Positions 51,411 to 60,470 of a stretch of DNA of 64,000 nt are shown in pieces; position 1 is the first letter of the stretch, and every line of letters starts with the position of its first letter. The notes under the pieces are model-generated. The model was not told where the DNA came from. It was given only the letters and a program-made list of their open reading frames with translations, and ran no database searches. The translations under genes were made by a program, and so were the position numbers. Origin of the DNA: Arthrobacter globiformis (GTDB lineage: Bacteria > Actinomycetota > Actinomycetes > Actinomycetales > Micrococcaceae). The DNA is taken from the NCBI RefSeq assembly GCF_003261175.1, contig NZ_QLNP01000007.1:48973-112972 (forward strand). The letters run 5' to 3'.

Positions 51411-51447
51411 AACGCCCCGTCTGCGGAGAGTCCGCGGACGGGGCGTT
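51411..51447. terminator. intrinsic terminator near yceI
   Basis: AACGCCCCGTC/GACGGGGCGTT hairpin, 11-base arms around an inner GCGGA/TCCGC stem, 41 bases past the end of the minus-strand YceI gene. The surrounding 384-base gap (51104-51487) otherwise holds only the upstream region of the membrane protein gene; I see no convincing gene in it. Confidence 0.75.
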
Positions 51448-51487
51448 TCGGTGTCAGGAACCGTGGCTGGGAAACCAGCCGTGAAAC

Positions 51488-52036
51488 CTACGCTGCCGGT
51501 GCAATGAAGGCCAGTTCCAGGTTGATGGCAACCTTGTCGCTGACCAGGACGCCGCCGGCTTCAAGCACGGCGTTCCAGGTCAGGCCGAAGTCCTTGCGGC
51601 TGATGGTGGTCTCGGCGGAAACACCGGCGCGGGTGTTGCCGAAGGGGTCAACTGCAACGCCGTTGAATTCGGTCTCGAGGGTGACGGGGCGGGTGACACC
51701 CTTGATGGTCAGGTCGCCCTGGAGCTCGTAGCTGTCGCCCTTGGCAACGAGGCCGTTGGAGACGAAGGAGATCTCCGGGAACTTCTCGACGTCGAAGAAG
51801 TCTTCGCCGCGGACGTGGCCGTCGCGGTTGACGTCACCGGAGTCGAAGCTGGCGGTCTGGATGGTGGCCTCAACCTTGGTGGCCGTTACGTCCTCGGCGA
51901 GGTCCAGGGTTGCGGCGGCGTCCTTGAACTGGCCCCGGACCTTGCTGATGCCGGCGTGGCGGACCGTGAAGGCGATCTCGCTGTGGGAGTTGTCGAGGGT
52001 CCAGGTGCCGCGGGTGAGTTCGGTGGAAAGTGCCAT
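51488..52036 (-). CDS. YceI family protein
   Basis: 182 residues. Lipocalin-like beta-barrel: RGTWTLDNSHSEIAFTVRHAGISKVRGQFKDAAATLDL, then HVRGEDFFDVEKFPEISFVS, GDLTIKGVTRPVTLETEF, AGVSAETTISRKDFGLTWNAV. YceI proteins bind polyisoprenoid or amphiphilic ligands; bacterial roles include stress response. No signal peptide is seen, so it is predicted cytosolic. Start ATG 52036 behind GGAGAA. Confidence 0.92.
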   Translation of the reverse strand: MALSTELTRGTWTLDNSHSEIAFTVRHAGISKVRGQFKDAAATLDLAEDVTATKVEATIQTASFDSGDVNRDGHVRGEDFFDVEKFPEISFVSNGLVAKGDSYELQGDLTIKGVTRPVTLETEFNGVAVDPFGNTRAGVSAETTISRKDFGLTWNAVLEAGGVLVSDKVAINLELAFIAPAA

Positions 52037-52234
52037 GGTGGTTCTCCTTGTATCGGTGGGTCAATCGGGTGCTCATTGAAGCCTTCGTTGAAGCCTCAAC
52101 TAACTGCTGCATCCAGTATAAACATGCATTTGCATCTTTTATTCCACCGCCGGGGAACTTTTTGAAAAAATTCTGAGTTCTACTTGATGTAGAAGATTTC
52201 GCCAATGCCCCTGCCCTTTGAGAAACTGGTAGAC

Positions 52235-52900
52235 ATGCCCCAAGCCACTGTCCATTTGCTCCGCCACGGCGAGGTCCATAACCCCACGGGTGTCCTGTAC
52301 GGCAGGCTGCCTGAATTCCACCTCTCCGAACTTGGCCGGCAGATGGCGCAGACGCTCGCCGAGCACTTCCGCGAACGCGTTTCCCAGGGCGCCAACATCG
52401 TGTACCTGGTGGCGTCGCCGCTCACCCGCGCCCAGGAAACTGCCCAGCCCACCTCGGAAGCCCTCGGGCTGGACATCCACACGGACGGCCGCATCATCGA
52501 GGCGGAAAACTACTTCGAAGGGCTCAAGGTCACCAAGGCCGAGCTGCGCAAACCCAAGCACTGGCCGCACCTGATTAACCCTTTCCGCCCCTCCTGGGGC
52601 GAGCCCTACAAGCAGCAGGCAGCCCGCGTGACGGAGGCCGTCCAGGAAGCGCGCGCCAAAGCCGTCGAACTGGGCGGCGACGGTGCCGAGGCCATCCTGG
52701 TCTGCCACCAGCTCCCGATCTGGGCCACGCGGCTCAGCGCCGAGGGCAAGCCGCTGTGGCACGATCCGCGGAAACGCGAGTGCACGCTGACCTCCCTCAC
52801 CTCCCTGGTTTTCGGCGACGACGGCGTCCTGCTGCGCGTGGAGTACAGCGAACCCGCCGCCGCCCTTCTTCCCGGTGCCTCGAGCACCCCCGGAGCCTAA
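52235..52900 (+). CDS. histidine phosphatase family protein
   Basis: 221 residues from ATG 52235, giving the conserved beginning MPQATVHLLRHGEV; an ATG at 52205 is possible. Phosphoglycerate-mutase fold: RHGEV catalytic His, ASPLTRAQETAQPT, and EAILVCHQLPIW with the second His. Mycobacterial relative Rv0525 lies, as here, before the ResA-CcdA-ResB-CcsB genes. Substrate unknown; the constant neighbourhood suggests a link with cytochrome c assembly. Three-base gap to the ResA-like gene. Confidence 0.88.
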   Translation: MPQATVHLLRHGEVHNPTGVLYGRLPEFHLSELGRQMAQTLAEHFRERVSQGANIVYLVASPLTRAQETAQPTSEALGLDIHTDGRIIEAENYFEGLKVTKAELRKPKHWPHLINPFRPSWGEPYKQQAARVTEAVQEARAKAVELGGDGAEAILVCHQLPIWATRLSAEGKPLWHDPRKRECTLTSLTSLVFGDDGVLLRVEYSEPAAALLPGASSTPGA

Positions 52901-52903
52901 GTT

Positions 52904-53515
52904 ATGACTGACACACCCAAAAGCTCCCGCCGCAGCGTCCTCGCCGCCGGCGGCCTGGCCCTCACCGCGCTCACGCTGGGCCTGTCCGCCTGCGCCCAGG
53001 AGGACGCCCTGGCCAAGCAGGCCAAGGCCGGGGACAACAAGAACTACGTGGCCGGCGACGGCTCCGTGACTGAGTTCGCCGCAGCCGAGCGCAAGTCCGG
53101 CATCCAGATCCAGGGCACCCTGTTCAACGGCACCGCCGTGACCCCCAAGGACTTCCTGGGCAAGGTCACCGTGCTGAACTTCTGGTTCGCCGGCTGCGCG
53201 CCCTGTCGGGTGGAAGCGCCGTCCCTGGAGGCCCTCCACCAGGAGTTCAAGACCAAGGGCGTCCAGTTCTTCGGCGTTAACCTGCGAGATGAGAAGGCCA
53301 CGGCTGACGCCTTCGACAAGACCTTCGGCCTCACCTACCCGAGCTTCGACGACAAGGACGGCAGCGTGCTGCTGGCCGTGTCCGGCCTGGTGCCCCCCGG
53401 TGCCGTCCCCACGACGCTCGTGGTGGACAAGCAGGGCCGGGTGGCGTCGCGTATTCTGGGGGAGATCGAGAAGGGCACACTCAAAGCTCTCATCCAGTCT
53501 GCCGTGGCAGAGTAA
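52904..53515 (+). CDS. ResA/TlpA-like thiol-disulfide reductase, lipoprotein
   Basis: 203 residues. Signal peptide with RR and lipobox (SSRRSVLAAGGLALTALTLGLSAC, Cys about residue 30), so it is exported and membrane-tethered. Thioredoxin-fold domain with the redox motif CAPC in FWFAGCAPCRVEAPSLEAL, and VPPGAVPTTLVVD with the cis-Pro. In system II cytochrome c biogenesis ResA reduces the apocytochrome haem-binding Cys pair, taking electrons from CcdA, encoded next. Confidence 0.92.
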   Translation: MTDTPKSSRRSVLAAGGLALTALTLGLSACAQEDALAKQAKAGDNKNYVAGDGSVTEFAAAERKSGIQIQGTLFNGTAVTPKDFLGKVTVLNFWFAGCAPCRVEAPSLEALHQEFKTKGVQFFGVNLRDEKATADAFDKTFGLTYPSFDDKDGSVLLAVSGLVPPGAVPTTLVVDKQGRVASRILGEIEKGTLKALIQSAVAE

Positions 53516-53521
53516 CCTCCC

Positions 53522-54277
53522 GTGAACAGCCCCTTCGCCGAAGCCATCCTGAACGGTTCGCTGCTGCTCGCCATCCCAGTGGCGCTGCTCGCCGGACTCG
53601 TGTCCTTCCTCTCACCGTGCGTGCTCCCGTTGGTGCCCGGATACCTGGGCTATGTCACGGGCCTCACGGGTGTGGACCTGCAGAAGCAGAAGCGTGGCCG
53701 CATGCTCGCGGGCATCGGCCTGTTTGTGCTCGGCTTCTCGGTGATCTTCGTGCTGCTCGGCGGCGCATTCGGACAGCTGGGCTCGCTGATCTCTGGCGGG
53801 CAGAACGCCTGGGTTACGCAAGTCCTCGGCGTCCTGGTGATCCTCATGGGCGTGGTGTTCATGGGGGGCTTCTCCTGGTTCCAGCGCGACGCCAAGATCC
53901 ACGCGAAACCGCCGGCGGGCCTCTGGGGCGCACCGCTGCTGGGAATCACGTTCGGCCTCGGCTGGGCGCCCTGCATCGGACCCACCTATTCGGCAGTCCA
54001 GCTCCTGAGCCTCTCCGGCGGTTCCTCCGCCGCGAAAGGTGCGTTCCTGGCCTTCGTCTATAGCCTTGGGCTGGGCATCCCGTTCCTGCTGATCGCCCTG
54101 GCGGTGCGGCGCGGTGCGGGCGTGATGTCCTTCTTCCGCAAACACCGGCTGGCCATCCAGCGCACCGGCGGCGGAGTACTGATAGTCCTGGGCATCCTGA
54201 TGGCCACGGGTCTGTGGGGGGCCTGGGTCACCGAGTTGCAGTACTGGTTCCAAACCGATGTGAAGTTGCCGATCTGA
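53522..54277 (+). CDS. ccdA: cytochrome c biogenesis protein CcdA
   Basis: 251 residues, GTG start. About six membrane helices with the DsbD/CcdA-type conserved Cys residues in SFLSPCVLPLVPGYLGYVTG and LGWAPCIGPTYSAVQLLS. Transfers electrons from cytosolic thioredoxin across the membrane to ResA. Its stop overlaps the resB start by one base, consistent with a single operon for haem ligation. Confidence 0.94.
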   Translation: MNSPFAEAILNGSLLLAIPVALLAGLVSFLSPCVLPLVPGYLGYVTGLTGVDLQKQKRGRMLAGIGLFVLGFSVIFVLLGGAFGQLGSLISGGQNAWVTQVLGVLVILMGVVFMGGFSWFQRDAKIHAKPPAGLWGAPLLGITFGLGWAPCIGPTYSAVQLLSLSGGSSAAKGAFLAFVYSLGLGIPFLLIALAVRRGAGVMSFFRKHRLAIQRTGGGVLIVLGILMATGLWGAWVTELQYWFQTDVKLPI

Positions 54278-56019
54278 TGAGCGAGCGTGTGAAGTCAACC
54301 GAGAAATCCCCGGCCGAGGATGCCCCGCAGCCCGGGCCCGCCCATCAAGGCGCGCCCAAGGATGCCGTGAAGGCCGCCAAGGCCGGGGCCGCCCTCCCGT
54401 CCCTGGGCATTGTGGGCATGCTCCGCTGGGCCTGGACCCAGCTGACCAGCATGCGCACTGCGCTGTTCCTCCTGCTGCTGCTGGCGGTGGCCGCGGTGCC
54501 CGGATCGCTGTTCCCGCAGCGGCCGGCCAACCCCTCCGTGGTCACGCAGTACATCAAGGACCACCCCGACTACGGCAAGCTGCTGGATTCGGTGCAGCTG
54601 TACGACGTCTACTCCTCGGCCTGGTTCTCGGCCATCTACATCCTGCTGTTCATCTCGCTGATCGGCTGCGTTGTGCCCCGCGCCATTGCCCATTACAAGG
54701 CCATGCGTTCGCAGCCGCCGCGCACGCCGAAGCGGCTCTCCCGCCTGCCCGAGTACGGCACCCTGGTGGTGCCAGCGGACGCCGGGATCCCGGCGTCGGA
54801 CGCCATTGAGGAGGCAGCGGCGCTGCTGAAGAAACGCGGGTACCGCGTTGAGGTAAGGCACGACGACGGCGCGCGGCCGTCTTTGGGGGCTGAGCGCGGC
54901 TTCCTGAAGGAAGTGGGAAACCTGGTCTTCCACACGTCGCTGATCGGCGTGCTGGTGTCTGTGGCCGTCGGCGGGCTCTTCGGCTACAGCGGCCAGCGGA
55001 TCCTGGTGGAGGGTGACACGTTCGTGAACACCCTGGTGGGCTACGACCAGTTCACGCCCGGCACCAACTTCCAGAGCAGCCAGCTCCAGCCCTACTCCAT
55101 CCAGCTGGACAAGTTCCAGGCCACGTTCGACCGCGAATCGCAGGGCAAGTTCGGCCAGCCCATCGACTTCACGGCGGACGTCACCACCAAGGAAAACCCC
55201 GGGGCGCCGGCCAAGAAGGAAGTCCTCAAGGTCAACGACCCCGTCACCCTCGGCGGCACCAGCATCTACCTGACGGGCAACGGGTACGCTCCGGTGGTCA
55301 CGGTCCGCGACGGCAAGGGCAACGTGGCCATGCAGGGTCCCGTGGTGGCCAAGCTGCAAGGCGAGAACTACTACTCCTCCGTGGTGATCAAGGTGCCCGA
55401 TGCGAAGCCCGACCAGCTGGGATTCGCCGGCTTCTTCCTGCCGACTGCGTTCGTGACCGAGCAGGGCATCTCCTTCAGCGGCGACCCGGACCTCATCAAC
55501 CCGCAGCTGAGCCTGAACTCGTACTACGGCGACCTCGGCCTGGACAAGGGCGCACCGCAGAACGTGTTTGAGCTTGACGTCAAGGGCCTCAAGGAGCTCA
55601 ACAGCCGCAAGGCTGAGGCGGGTGGCATCACGCTCGCGCCGGGCAACACCTACACGCTGCCCGAAGGCAAGGGGTCCATCACGTTCGACGGCGTGAAGAA
55701 GTACGTGGGCGTGGACATCCACCACAACCCCGGGCAGCTTTCCGCGCTGATGTTCGCGCTGCTTGCCGTGGCCGGCCTCATCGTCTCGCTTTACGTCAAC
55801 CGCCGCCGCGTCTGGGTGCGCACCGGAACCCACGAGGACGGCCGGACCATGGTGGAGTACGGCCTCCTGGCCCGCGGCGAGGACCACCGGCTGGCCGGCG
55901 AGGCCTCCACGCTGCGCAGCCTCCTGGCGGGCAAGTGGAACCTGGACGCCGACAACCCCGAAACAGCACCTTCCAACTCCCCACCAGCCGGCTCGCCTGA
56001 GCCCAAGAAGGACCAGTAA
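54277..56019 (+). CDS. resB: cytochrome c biogenesis protein ResB
   Basis: 580 residues from ATG 54277. Cytosolic Pro/Lys-rich N-terminus of about 45 residues, then membrane helices (MRTALFLLLLLAVAAVPGSLFPQRP; AIYILLFISLIGCVVPRAI; VFHTSLIGVLVSVAVGGLFGYSG), a large extracytoplasmic domain (about residues 245-490) and a last helix (LSALMFALLAVAGLIVSLYVNRRRVW). With CcsB it forms the haem exporter/cytochrome c synthase of system II. The C-terminal tail is cytosolic. Ends one base into ccsB. Confidence 0.94.
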   Translation: MSERVKSTEKSPAEDAPQPGPAHQGAPKDAVKAAKAGAALPSLGIVGMLRWAWTQLTSMRTALFLLLLLAVAAVPGSLFPQRPANPSVVTQYIKDHPDYGKLLDSVQLYDVYSSAWFSAIYILLFISLIGCVVPRAIAHYKAMRSQPPRTPKRLSRLPEYGTLVVPADAGIPASDAIEEAAALLKKRGYRVEVRHDDGARPSLGAERGFLKEVGNLVFHTSLIGVLVSVAVGGLFGYSGQRILVEGDTFVNTLVGYDQFTPGTNFQSSQLQPYSIQLDKFQATFDRESQGKFGQPIDFTADVTTKENPGAPAKKEVLKVNDPVTLGGTSIYLTGNGYAPVVTVRDGKGNVAMQGPVVAKLQGENYYSSVVIKVPDAKPDQLGFAGFFLPTAFVTEQGISFSGDPDLINPQLSLNSYYGDLGLDKGAPQNVFELDVKGLKELNSRKAEAGGITLAPGNTYTLPEGKGSITFDGVKKYVGVDIHHNPGQLSALMFALLAVAGLIVSLYVNRRRVWVRTGTHEDGRTMVEYGLLARGEDHRLAGEASTLRSLLAGKWNLDADNPETAPSNSPPAGSPEPKKDQ

Positions 56020-57128
56020 TGTTTCCCATCAACGAGACCATGGGCCAGTACAGCGAGCTCTTCATGCTGCTGGCGGCCGGCACCTACACCGTCGCCTTCA
56101 TCGCGTTCGCGTGGGACCTGGCCAGGAGCAGCAAGTCCCTGAAGGCGATTGACCTCAAGGCCGCAGCTGCCGATGCGTCGGCGGCCACGTCCGCCAAGGT
56201 TCCGGTGGCGGCGGGCGCCTCCGCAGGAGCAGCCGCGCCGCGGCCCGCGGGCAGCGGTGAGGGCCGCCTGTCCGGACCGGCAGACCGCGCCGAGCGGCCG
56301 TCGTCGTACGCCTCCTCCGCGACCGGCGCCGCCGGGCAGACCGCCGACGACAGCATGCGCTACGGCGAACGCCGGGCCCCCGCACGCGTTGCCGTGGCAC
56401 TGACCGTCCTGGGCGCCGCGATCCACGCCGCCGCCGTGCTGACCCGCGCTGTCGGCGCCGGCCGTGTGCCGTGGGGCAATATGTACGAGTTCCTCACCAC
56501 CGGCGCGTTCGTGGCCGCGGCCGTGTTCCTCCTGGTGCTGATCCGCCGCGACCTTCGCTTTCTCGGCACGTTCGTAGTGGGCCTGGTGGTCATCATGCTG
56601 GTGGCCGCGTCCGTTGCGTTCTGGACGCCCGTCGGCCACCTGGTGCCTGCGCTGCAGAGCTACTGGCTGATCATCCACGTCTCCATCGCCGTGCTGTCCT
56701 CGGCGCTGTTCACGCTGACCTTCGCCATGTCCGCGCTGCAGCTGGTGCAGTCGCACCGGCAGAGGACCATTGCGGCCGGTGGTGCGGACAAGCTGGGCTT
56801 CATGCGCCTGGTGCCGTCCGCGCTGAGCCTGGAGAACCTGTCCTACCGCATCAACGCGATCGCCTTCATCGGCTGGACCTTCACCCTCATGTTCGGTGCG
56901 ATCTGGGCAGAGAAAGCCTGGGGACGCTTCTGGGGCTGGGACACCAAGGAAGTGTGGACCTTCGTGATCTGGGTGGTCTACGCCGGCTACCTGCACGCCC
57001 GCGCCACCCGCGGCTGGACGGGAACCCGCGCGGCCTGGCTGTCGATCGTGGGCTACCTGTGCGTGGTCTTCAACTTCACCATCGTGAACCAGTTCTTCAA
57101 CGGCCTGCACTCCTACTCCGGGCTTTAG
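56019..57128 (+). CDS. ccsB: c-type cytochrome biogenesis protein CcsB (CcsA family)
   Basis: 369 residues. Haem-handling WWD motif GRFWGWDTKEVWTF and surrounding His residues (IIHVSIAVLSSAL, YLHARATRGW) identify the CcsA family. Unusual here is the region between helix 1 (LLAAGTYTVAFIAFAW) and helix 2: about 85 residues (34-122) rich in Ala, Ser, Pro and Gly, probably a disordered cytosolic linker. Co-expressed with resB; completes the haem lyase. Confidence 0.94.
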   Translation: MFPINETMGQYSELFMLLAAGTYTVAFIAFAWDLARSSKSLKAIDLKAAAADASAATSAKVPVAAGASAGAAAPRPAGSGEGRLSGPADRAERPSSYASSATGAAGQTADDSMRYGERRAPARVAVALTVLGAAIHAAAVLTRAVGAGRVPWGNMYEFLTTGAFVAAAVFLLVLIRRDLRFLGTFVVGLVVIMLVAASVAFWTPVGHLVPALQSYWLIIHVSIAVLSSALFTLTFAMSALQLVQSHRQRTIAAGGADKLGFMRLVPSALSLENLSYRINAIAFIGWTFTLMFGAIWAEKAWGRFWGWDTKEVWTFVIWVVYAGYLHARATRGWTGTRAAWLSIVGYLCVVFNFTIVNQFFNGLHSYSGL

Positions 57129-57177
57129 GCGCTGCCGAACTATCAAGACGGGCCGCTTGGCTCACCAATTCACCAGG

Positions 57178-57211
57178 AAGGGCCGCTCAGCTTGCTGCTG
57201 GGCGGCCCTTT
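57178..57211 (+). terminator. intrinsic terminator of the ccs operon
   Basis: AAGGGCCGCTCAGC pairs with GCTGGGCGGCCCTTT; T run on the plus strand, 50 bases after the ccsB stop and before the convergent DUF808 gene. Confidence 0.85.
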
Positions 57212-57264
57212 CGGCGAAAACGGCGAGCGCTCAAACTGCTGTTGCACGCCCGTGCGGGTACGAG

Positions 57265-58290
57265 CTAGGGGGCTGGATCGACGTTACGTTTCGTCGGCTG
57301 AGGGCCGGCGGCTGCGGCGCGGACGTCTCCCTGCTCGTGCCCGCCCTTCTCCTTGCCGAAGGGCAGCACTTTCATCAGCGGGTGCACGACAGCCATGACG
57401 GCGAGGCCCCACGCGATTCCGAGGACGGCCGAGCACAGGGTGTTCACGAGCCAGGCCAGGAAGCCGCCCACCACCGGGATTCCCGCGAAAGGTGTCTCGA
57501 GGGCATGGACCAGGTCATACGGCGCGTGCCAGCCGAGGTCGTGTGCCCCCTGCAGCATGATGTGGCCGCCAACCCAAAGCATGGCGATCGTCCCGACGAG
57601 GGTTATAGCGGTCAGCACCGCGGGCATCCCCTTGACGAGCAGCTCGCCGAAGCGTTGGGAGCCCGCTGAGTCCTTGGTGGTCAGGTGCAGGCCGACGTCG
57701 TCCATTTTGACGATGAGCGCCACGGCACCGTACACGGCGATGGTGATCACGAAGGCCACGACGACCAAAATGAGCGCGCGGACCCACAAGGATTCAGTGG
57801 CCACCTCGTTCATGGCGATGACCATGATCTCGCAGGACAGAATAAAGTCCGTGGTGATGGCGCCCTTGACGACCTTGGCCTCCGCCCCGGGCCCCCGGTC
57901 CACCGCCGGCGCATCTTCCTCCGCTGAGTGGTGGCCGCGGAGCTTGTGCCAAACCTTCTCGGCACCCTCGTAGCAGAGGTACGTGCCGCCCAGCATGAGG
58001 ATGAACGGAATGATCCCGGGGACGAAGGCGCTGACGAGCAGGAGCGCTGGCAGGATGATCAACAGCTTGTTCCGGAGCGAGCCCCAGAAGATTTTCTTGA
58101 TCATCGGCAGTTCGCGGGACGGGTCCGCCCCCGACACGTACTGCGGGGTGACGGCAGCGTCGTCGATGACCACGCCGGCGGCCTTGGCCCCGGCCTTGGC
58201 AGCACCTGCAGCGACGTCGTCGACCGAGGCGGCGGCTATGCGGGCCAACGCGGCGACGTCGTCCAGCAGTGCGACGAGACCGCCGCTCAC
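57265..58290 (-). CDS. DUF808 family membrane protein
   Basis: 341 residues from GTG 58290, GGGAG six bases before it, giving the family-typical beginning SGGLVALLDDVAALARIAAASVDD. Then VVIDDAAVTPQYVSGADPSRELPMIKKIFWGSLRNK and at least six hydrophobic helices. DUF808/YedI proteins are inner-membrane proteins of unknown function; transport has been suggested. The C-terminus is cytosolic and charged. The GTG five codons upstream (58305) is less likely by spacing. Confidence 0.9.
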   Translation of the reverse strand: MSGGLVALLDDVAALARIAAASVDDVAAGAAKAGAKAAGVVIDDAAVTPQYVSGADPSRELPMIKKIFWGSLRNKLLIILPALLLVSAFVPGIIPFILMLGGTYLCYEGAEKVWHKLRGHHSAEEDAPAVDRGPGAEAKVVKGAITTDFILSCEIMVIAMNEVATESLWVRALILVVVAFVITIAVYGAVALIVKMDDVGLHLTTKDSAGSQRFGELLVKGMPAVLTAITLVGTIAMLWVGGHIMLQGAHDLGWHAPYDLVHALETPFAGIPVVGGFLAWLVNTLCSAVLGIAWGLAVMAVVHPLMKVLPFGKEKGGHEQGDVRAAAAGPQPTKRNVDPAP

Positions 58291-58448
58291 AGGTTGCTCC
58301 CGCACGGTTCGACGGCGGACGGCTGGGCGTGGAGGCTTCGACTAAGGCGCGTGATTGGCATGCTCGGAGTATACGTCGCACGCATGAATACACCGGATCC
58401 AAGCGCCCGTACCCTGAAGATTGTGATGGGATACGGATTGGAGGGGTG

Positions 58449-58952
58449 CTACTTCGCCTCGGGGTTGCCTTCAGCGTTGGCCTCGCCCGCGGCGCCCGGC
58501 TTGCGTGGACCCGGCTCACCCGCTGCCGGGCCGCCGGCATCCGAACTGCCGCTGGTGGTGCCCGGAGCGGCAGTGCCCGTCGTACCCGTGCCTGTGCTGC
58601 CCGAGCGGTGCGGGCCGCCGTCGGCCTGGTTCTTCCGGGCGGCGTCATCCCTCAGCTTGCGGAGTCGTTCCGCCTCGGCCTGGCGGCGGCGCTGCTCGAG
58701 GTTCCGCAGGAAGTCGGGGTCGTCGTCGGGGGCGGTGGGGTGGTGCTGGTAGACGGGCTGGGCCACAGCCGACGCGCGGGGGCGGCCGATCAGGAACCAC
58801 AGAGCGGCACCGATGAGCGGCAGGAGCGCAACCATGATGATCCAGGTTGTTTTTGAGAACCCGCGCGTGAGACGTCCATCAGTCCGGATAACGTCCACCA
58901 GTCCGTAGACGTAGAGGGCGAGAACGGCGACTGCGATGGCGACACGAGGCAT
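58449..58952 (-). CDS. PLD nuclease N-terminal-domain small membrane protein
   Basis: 167 residues. Two helices (AIAVAVLALYVYGLVDVI; TTWIIMVALLPLIGAALWFLIGRPR) match the PLDc_N membrane domain found alone in many actinobacterial proteins. After it come a charged helical stretch (DPDFLRNLEQRRRQAEAERLRKLRDDAARK), likely coiled coil, and a Gly/Ser/Thr/Pro-rich tail. No catalytic HKD motif, so it is not a phospholipase. Function unknown. Confidence 0.85.
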   Translation of the reverse strand: MPRVAIAVAVLALYVYGLVDVIRTDGRLTRGFSKTTWIIMVALLPLIGAALWFLIGRPRASAVAQPVYQHHPTAPDDDPDFLRNLEQRRRQAEAERLRKLRDDAARKNQADGGPHRSGSTGTGTTGTAAPGTTSGSSDAGGPAAGEPGPRKPGAAGEANAEGNPEAK

Positions 58953-59150
58953 GCAATTAGTCTAGCCGCCGTGTGCCCCGGCGGAGATTACAGTATGCCC
59001 ACAGTAATGCGCCAGCAAAACGCCGAACGGCATTCCCGGGTGACACGCGACCTGCGCCAGGCCACGCGCCGGAGATGGCCGGAGCAGCGGGGAACAGAGC
59101 GTCTATGCCACCGGCAGGATACGTTCAGGCAGGACGGCTAAACTTGGATC

Positions 59151-59474
59151 GTGGCTTTTCTGAAATACACCCTGATCCGGTTCGCAATCTTCCTGCCCCT
59201 GTTTGTGCTGTTCGTCTTCCTGCAGCTGGGGTGGTTTCTGGCCGTCATCTGTGCGGGGCTGATTTCCTTCGCCATCAGCTACCTCTTCTTCCAGAAGCAG
59301 CGGGATGCGGCCACGGCGTCCCTGCATGCCCGCTTCTCCGGCCGTGCCAAGCCCATCCGCACCGCCGGTGAGGTGGACGATGCCCAGGCCGAGGACCGCC
59401 TTGTGGACACCCACCCGGACGTCACCATCCGCAACGACGCCAAGAACCGCGAACCCCGCGGCGAGGGCGCGTAG
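59151..59474 (+). CDS. DUF4229 small membrane protein
   Basis: 107 residues. Two membrane helices (IRFAIFLPLFVLFVFLQLGWFLAVICAGLISFAISYLFF, running together) and a cytosolic charged tail (KQRDAATASLHARFSGRAKP onward). DUF4229 is an actinobacterial family without known function. TAAACT at 59139 lies seven bases before the GTG, so the transcript probably starts at or next to the start codon (leaderless). Confidence 0.88.
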   Translation: MAFLKYTLIRFAIFLPLFVLFVFLQLGWFLAVICAGLISFAISYLFFQKQRDAATASLHARFSGRAKPIRTAGEVDDAQAEDRLVDTHPDVTIRNDAKNREPRGEGA

Positions 59475-59495
59475 CCTGCAGCGAGGCGCCTGGGC

Positions 59496-60377
59496 TTACA
59501 GCCCGCTGCTCAGCACGAGTCCCAGTGAGAACAGCACCGCGTAGCCCAGGTTGATGAGGCCCGTCTGCTTCAGGACCGGGATGAGGCTCTTGCGCTTCCG
59601 CCCATTGATCATGAGCCAGGCCGGCATCAGGCAGGCCGGGATCAGGAGCAGCACAATCAGCATCCACGGCCGCGTGGGCGCCAGGATCACCACCAGCAGG
59701 ATGGCCACGGCCAGCATCAGCACGTAGCTTTCGCGGGCGTGCTTGTCGCCCAGCCGCACCGCCAGGGTTTTCTTCCCCGCCTCGATGTCCGAGGGGATGT
59801 CCCGGACGTTGTTGGCCATGAGCAGGGCGCACGCGATGAGTCCGGTGCCGATGGCGCCAATCACGGCTGGCAGGCCGATCTGCCCGGCCTGGGTGTACGT
59901 GGTGCCGAGGGTGGCCACGAGGCCGAAGAAGACAAACACGAAGACGTCTCCCAGTCCCATGTAGCCGTACGGGTTCTTTCCGCCGGTGTAGCCCCAGGCC
60001 GCCATGACGCAGCCCACACCCACCAGCAGCAGCCACCAGGTCTGGGTGATGATGACCAGCACCAGCCCCACGAGCATCGCCAGGCCGAAGGCGCCGAACG
60101 CGGCATATTTCACGTGCTCGGGGCGGGCGGCGCCGGACCCGACCAGACGCAGCGGCCCCACCCGGTTCTCGTCCGTCCCGCGGATCCCGTCCGAGTAATC
60201 GTTGGCGTAGTTGACGCCGATCTGCAGCAGCAGCGCCACGAGGGCCGCCAGAACCGCATTGAGCGGACGGAAGGAAGCCATCTCGTAGGCCGCCGCCGAG
60301 CCGATCAGGATGGGGGCGATCGCGGCCGGCAGCGTGCGGAGCCGGGCGCCTTGGATCCATTGTGCGGCTGTTGCCAC
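59496..60377 (-). CDS. menA: 1,4-dihydroxy-2-naphthoate polyprenyltransferase
   Basis: 293 residues from GTG 60377, with GAGG eight bases before it; an ATG at 60422 is possible. UbiA-type prenyltransferase: NYANDYSDGIRGTD (first Asp-rich motif) and DIPSDIEAGKKTLAVRLGD (second), with about eight helices. Attaches the polyprenyl chain to DHNA, making demethylmenaquinone. Near menE and menB on the same strand, forming a partial menaquinone gene group. Confidence 0.95.
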   Translation of the reverse strand: MATAAQWIQGARLRTLPAAIAPILIGSAAAYEMASFRPLNAVLAALVALLLQIGVNYANDYSDGIRGTDENRVGPLRLVGSGAARPEHVKYAAFGAFGLAMLVGLVLVIITQTWWLLLVGVGCVMAAWGYTGGKNPYGYMGLGDVFVFVFFGLVATLGTTYTQAGQIGLPAVIGAIGTGLIACALLMANNVRDIPSDIEAGKKTLAVRLGDKHARESYVLMLAVAILLVVILAPTRPWMLIVLLLIPACLMPAWLMINGRKRKSLIPVLKQTGLINLGYAVLFSLGLVLSSGL

Positions 60378-60470
60378 GGTTAGTACCTCGCGTTGGGTCG
60401 GTGATGCGTTCAAAAAATGCATGGGCGTGCGCTGGGCACACGGAAGCCGCGGCGGCGCGGCAGGTCTACT

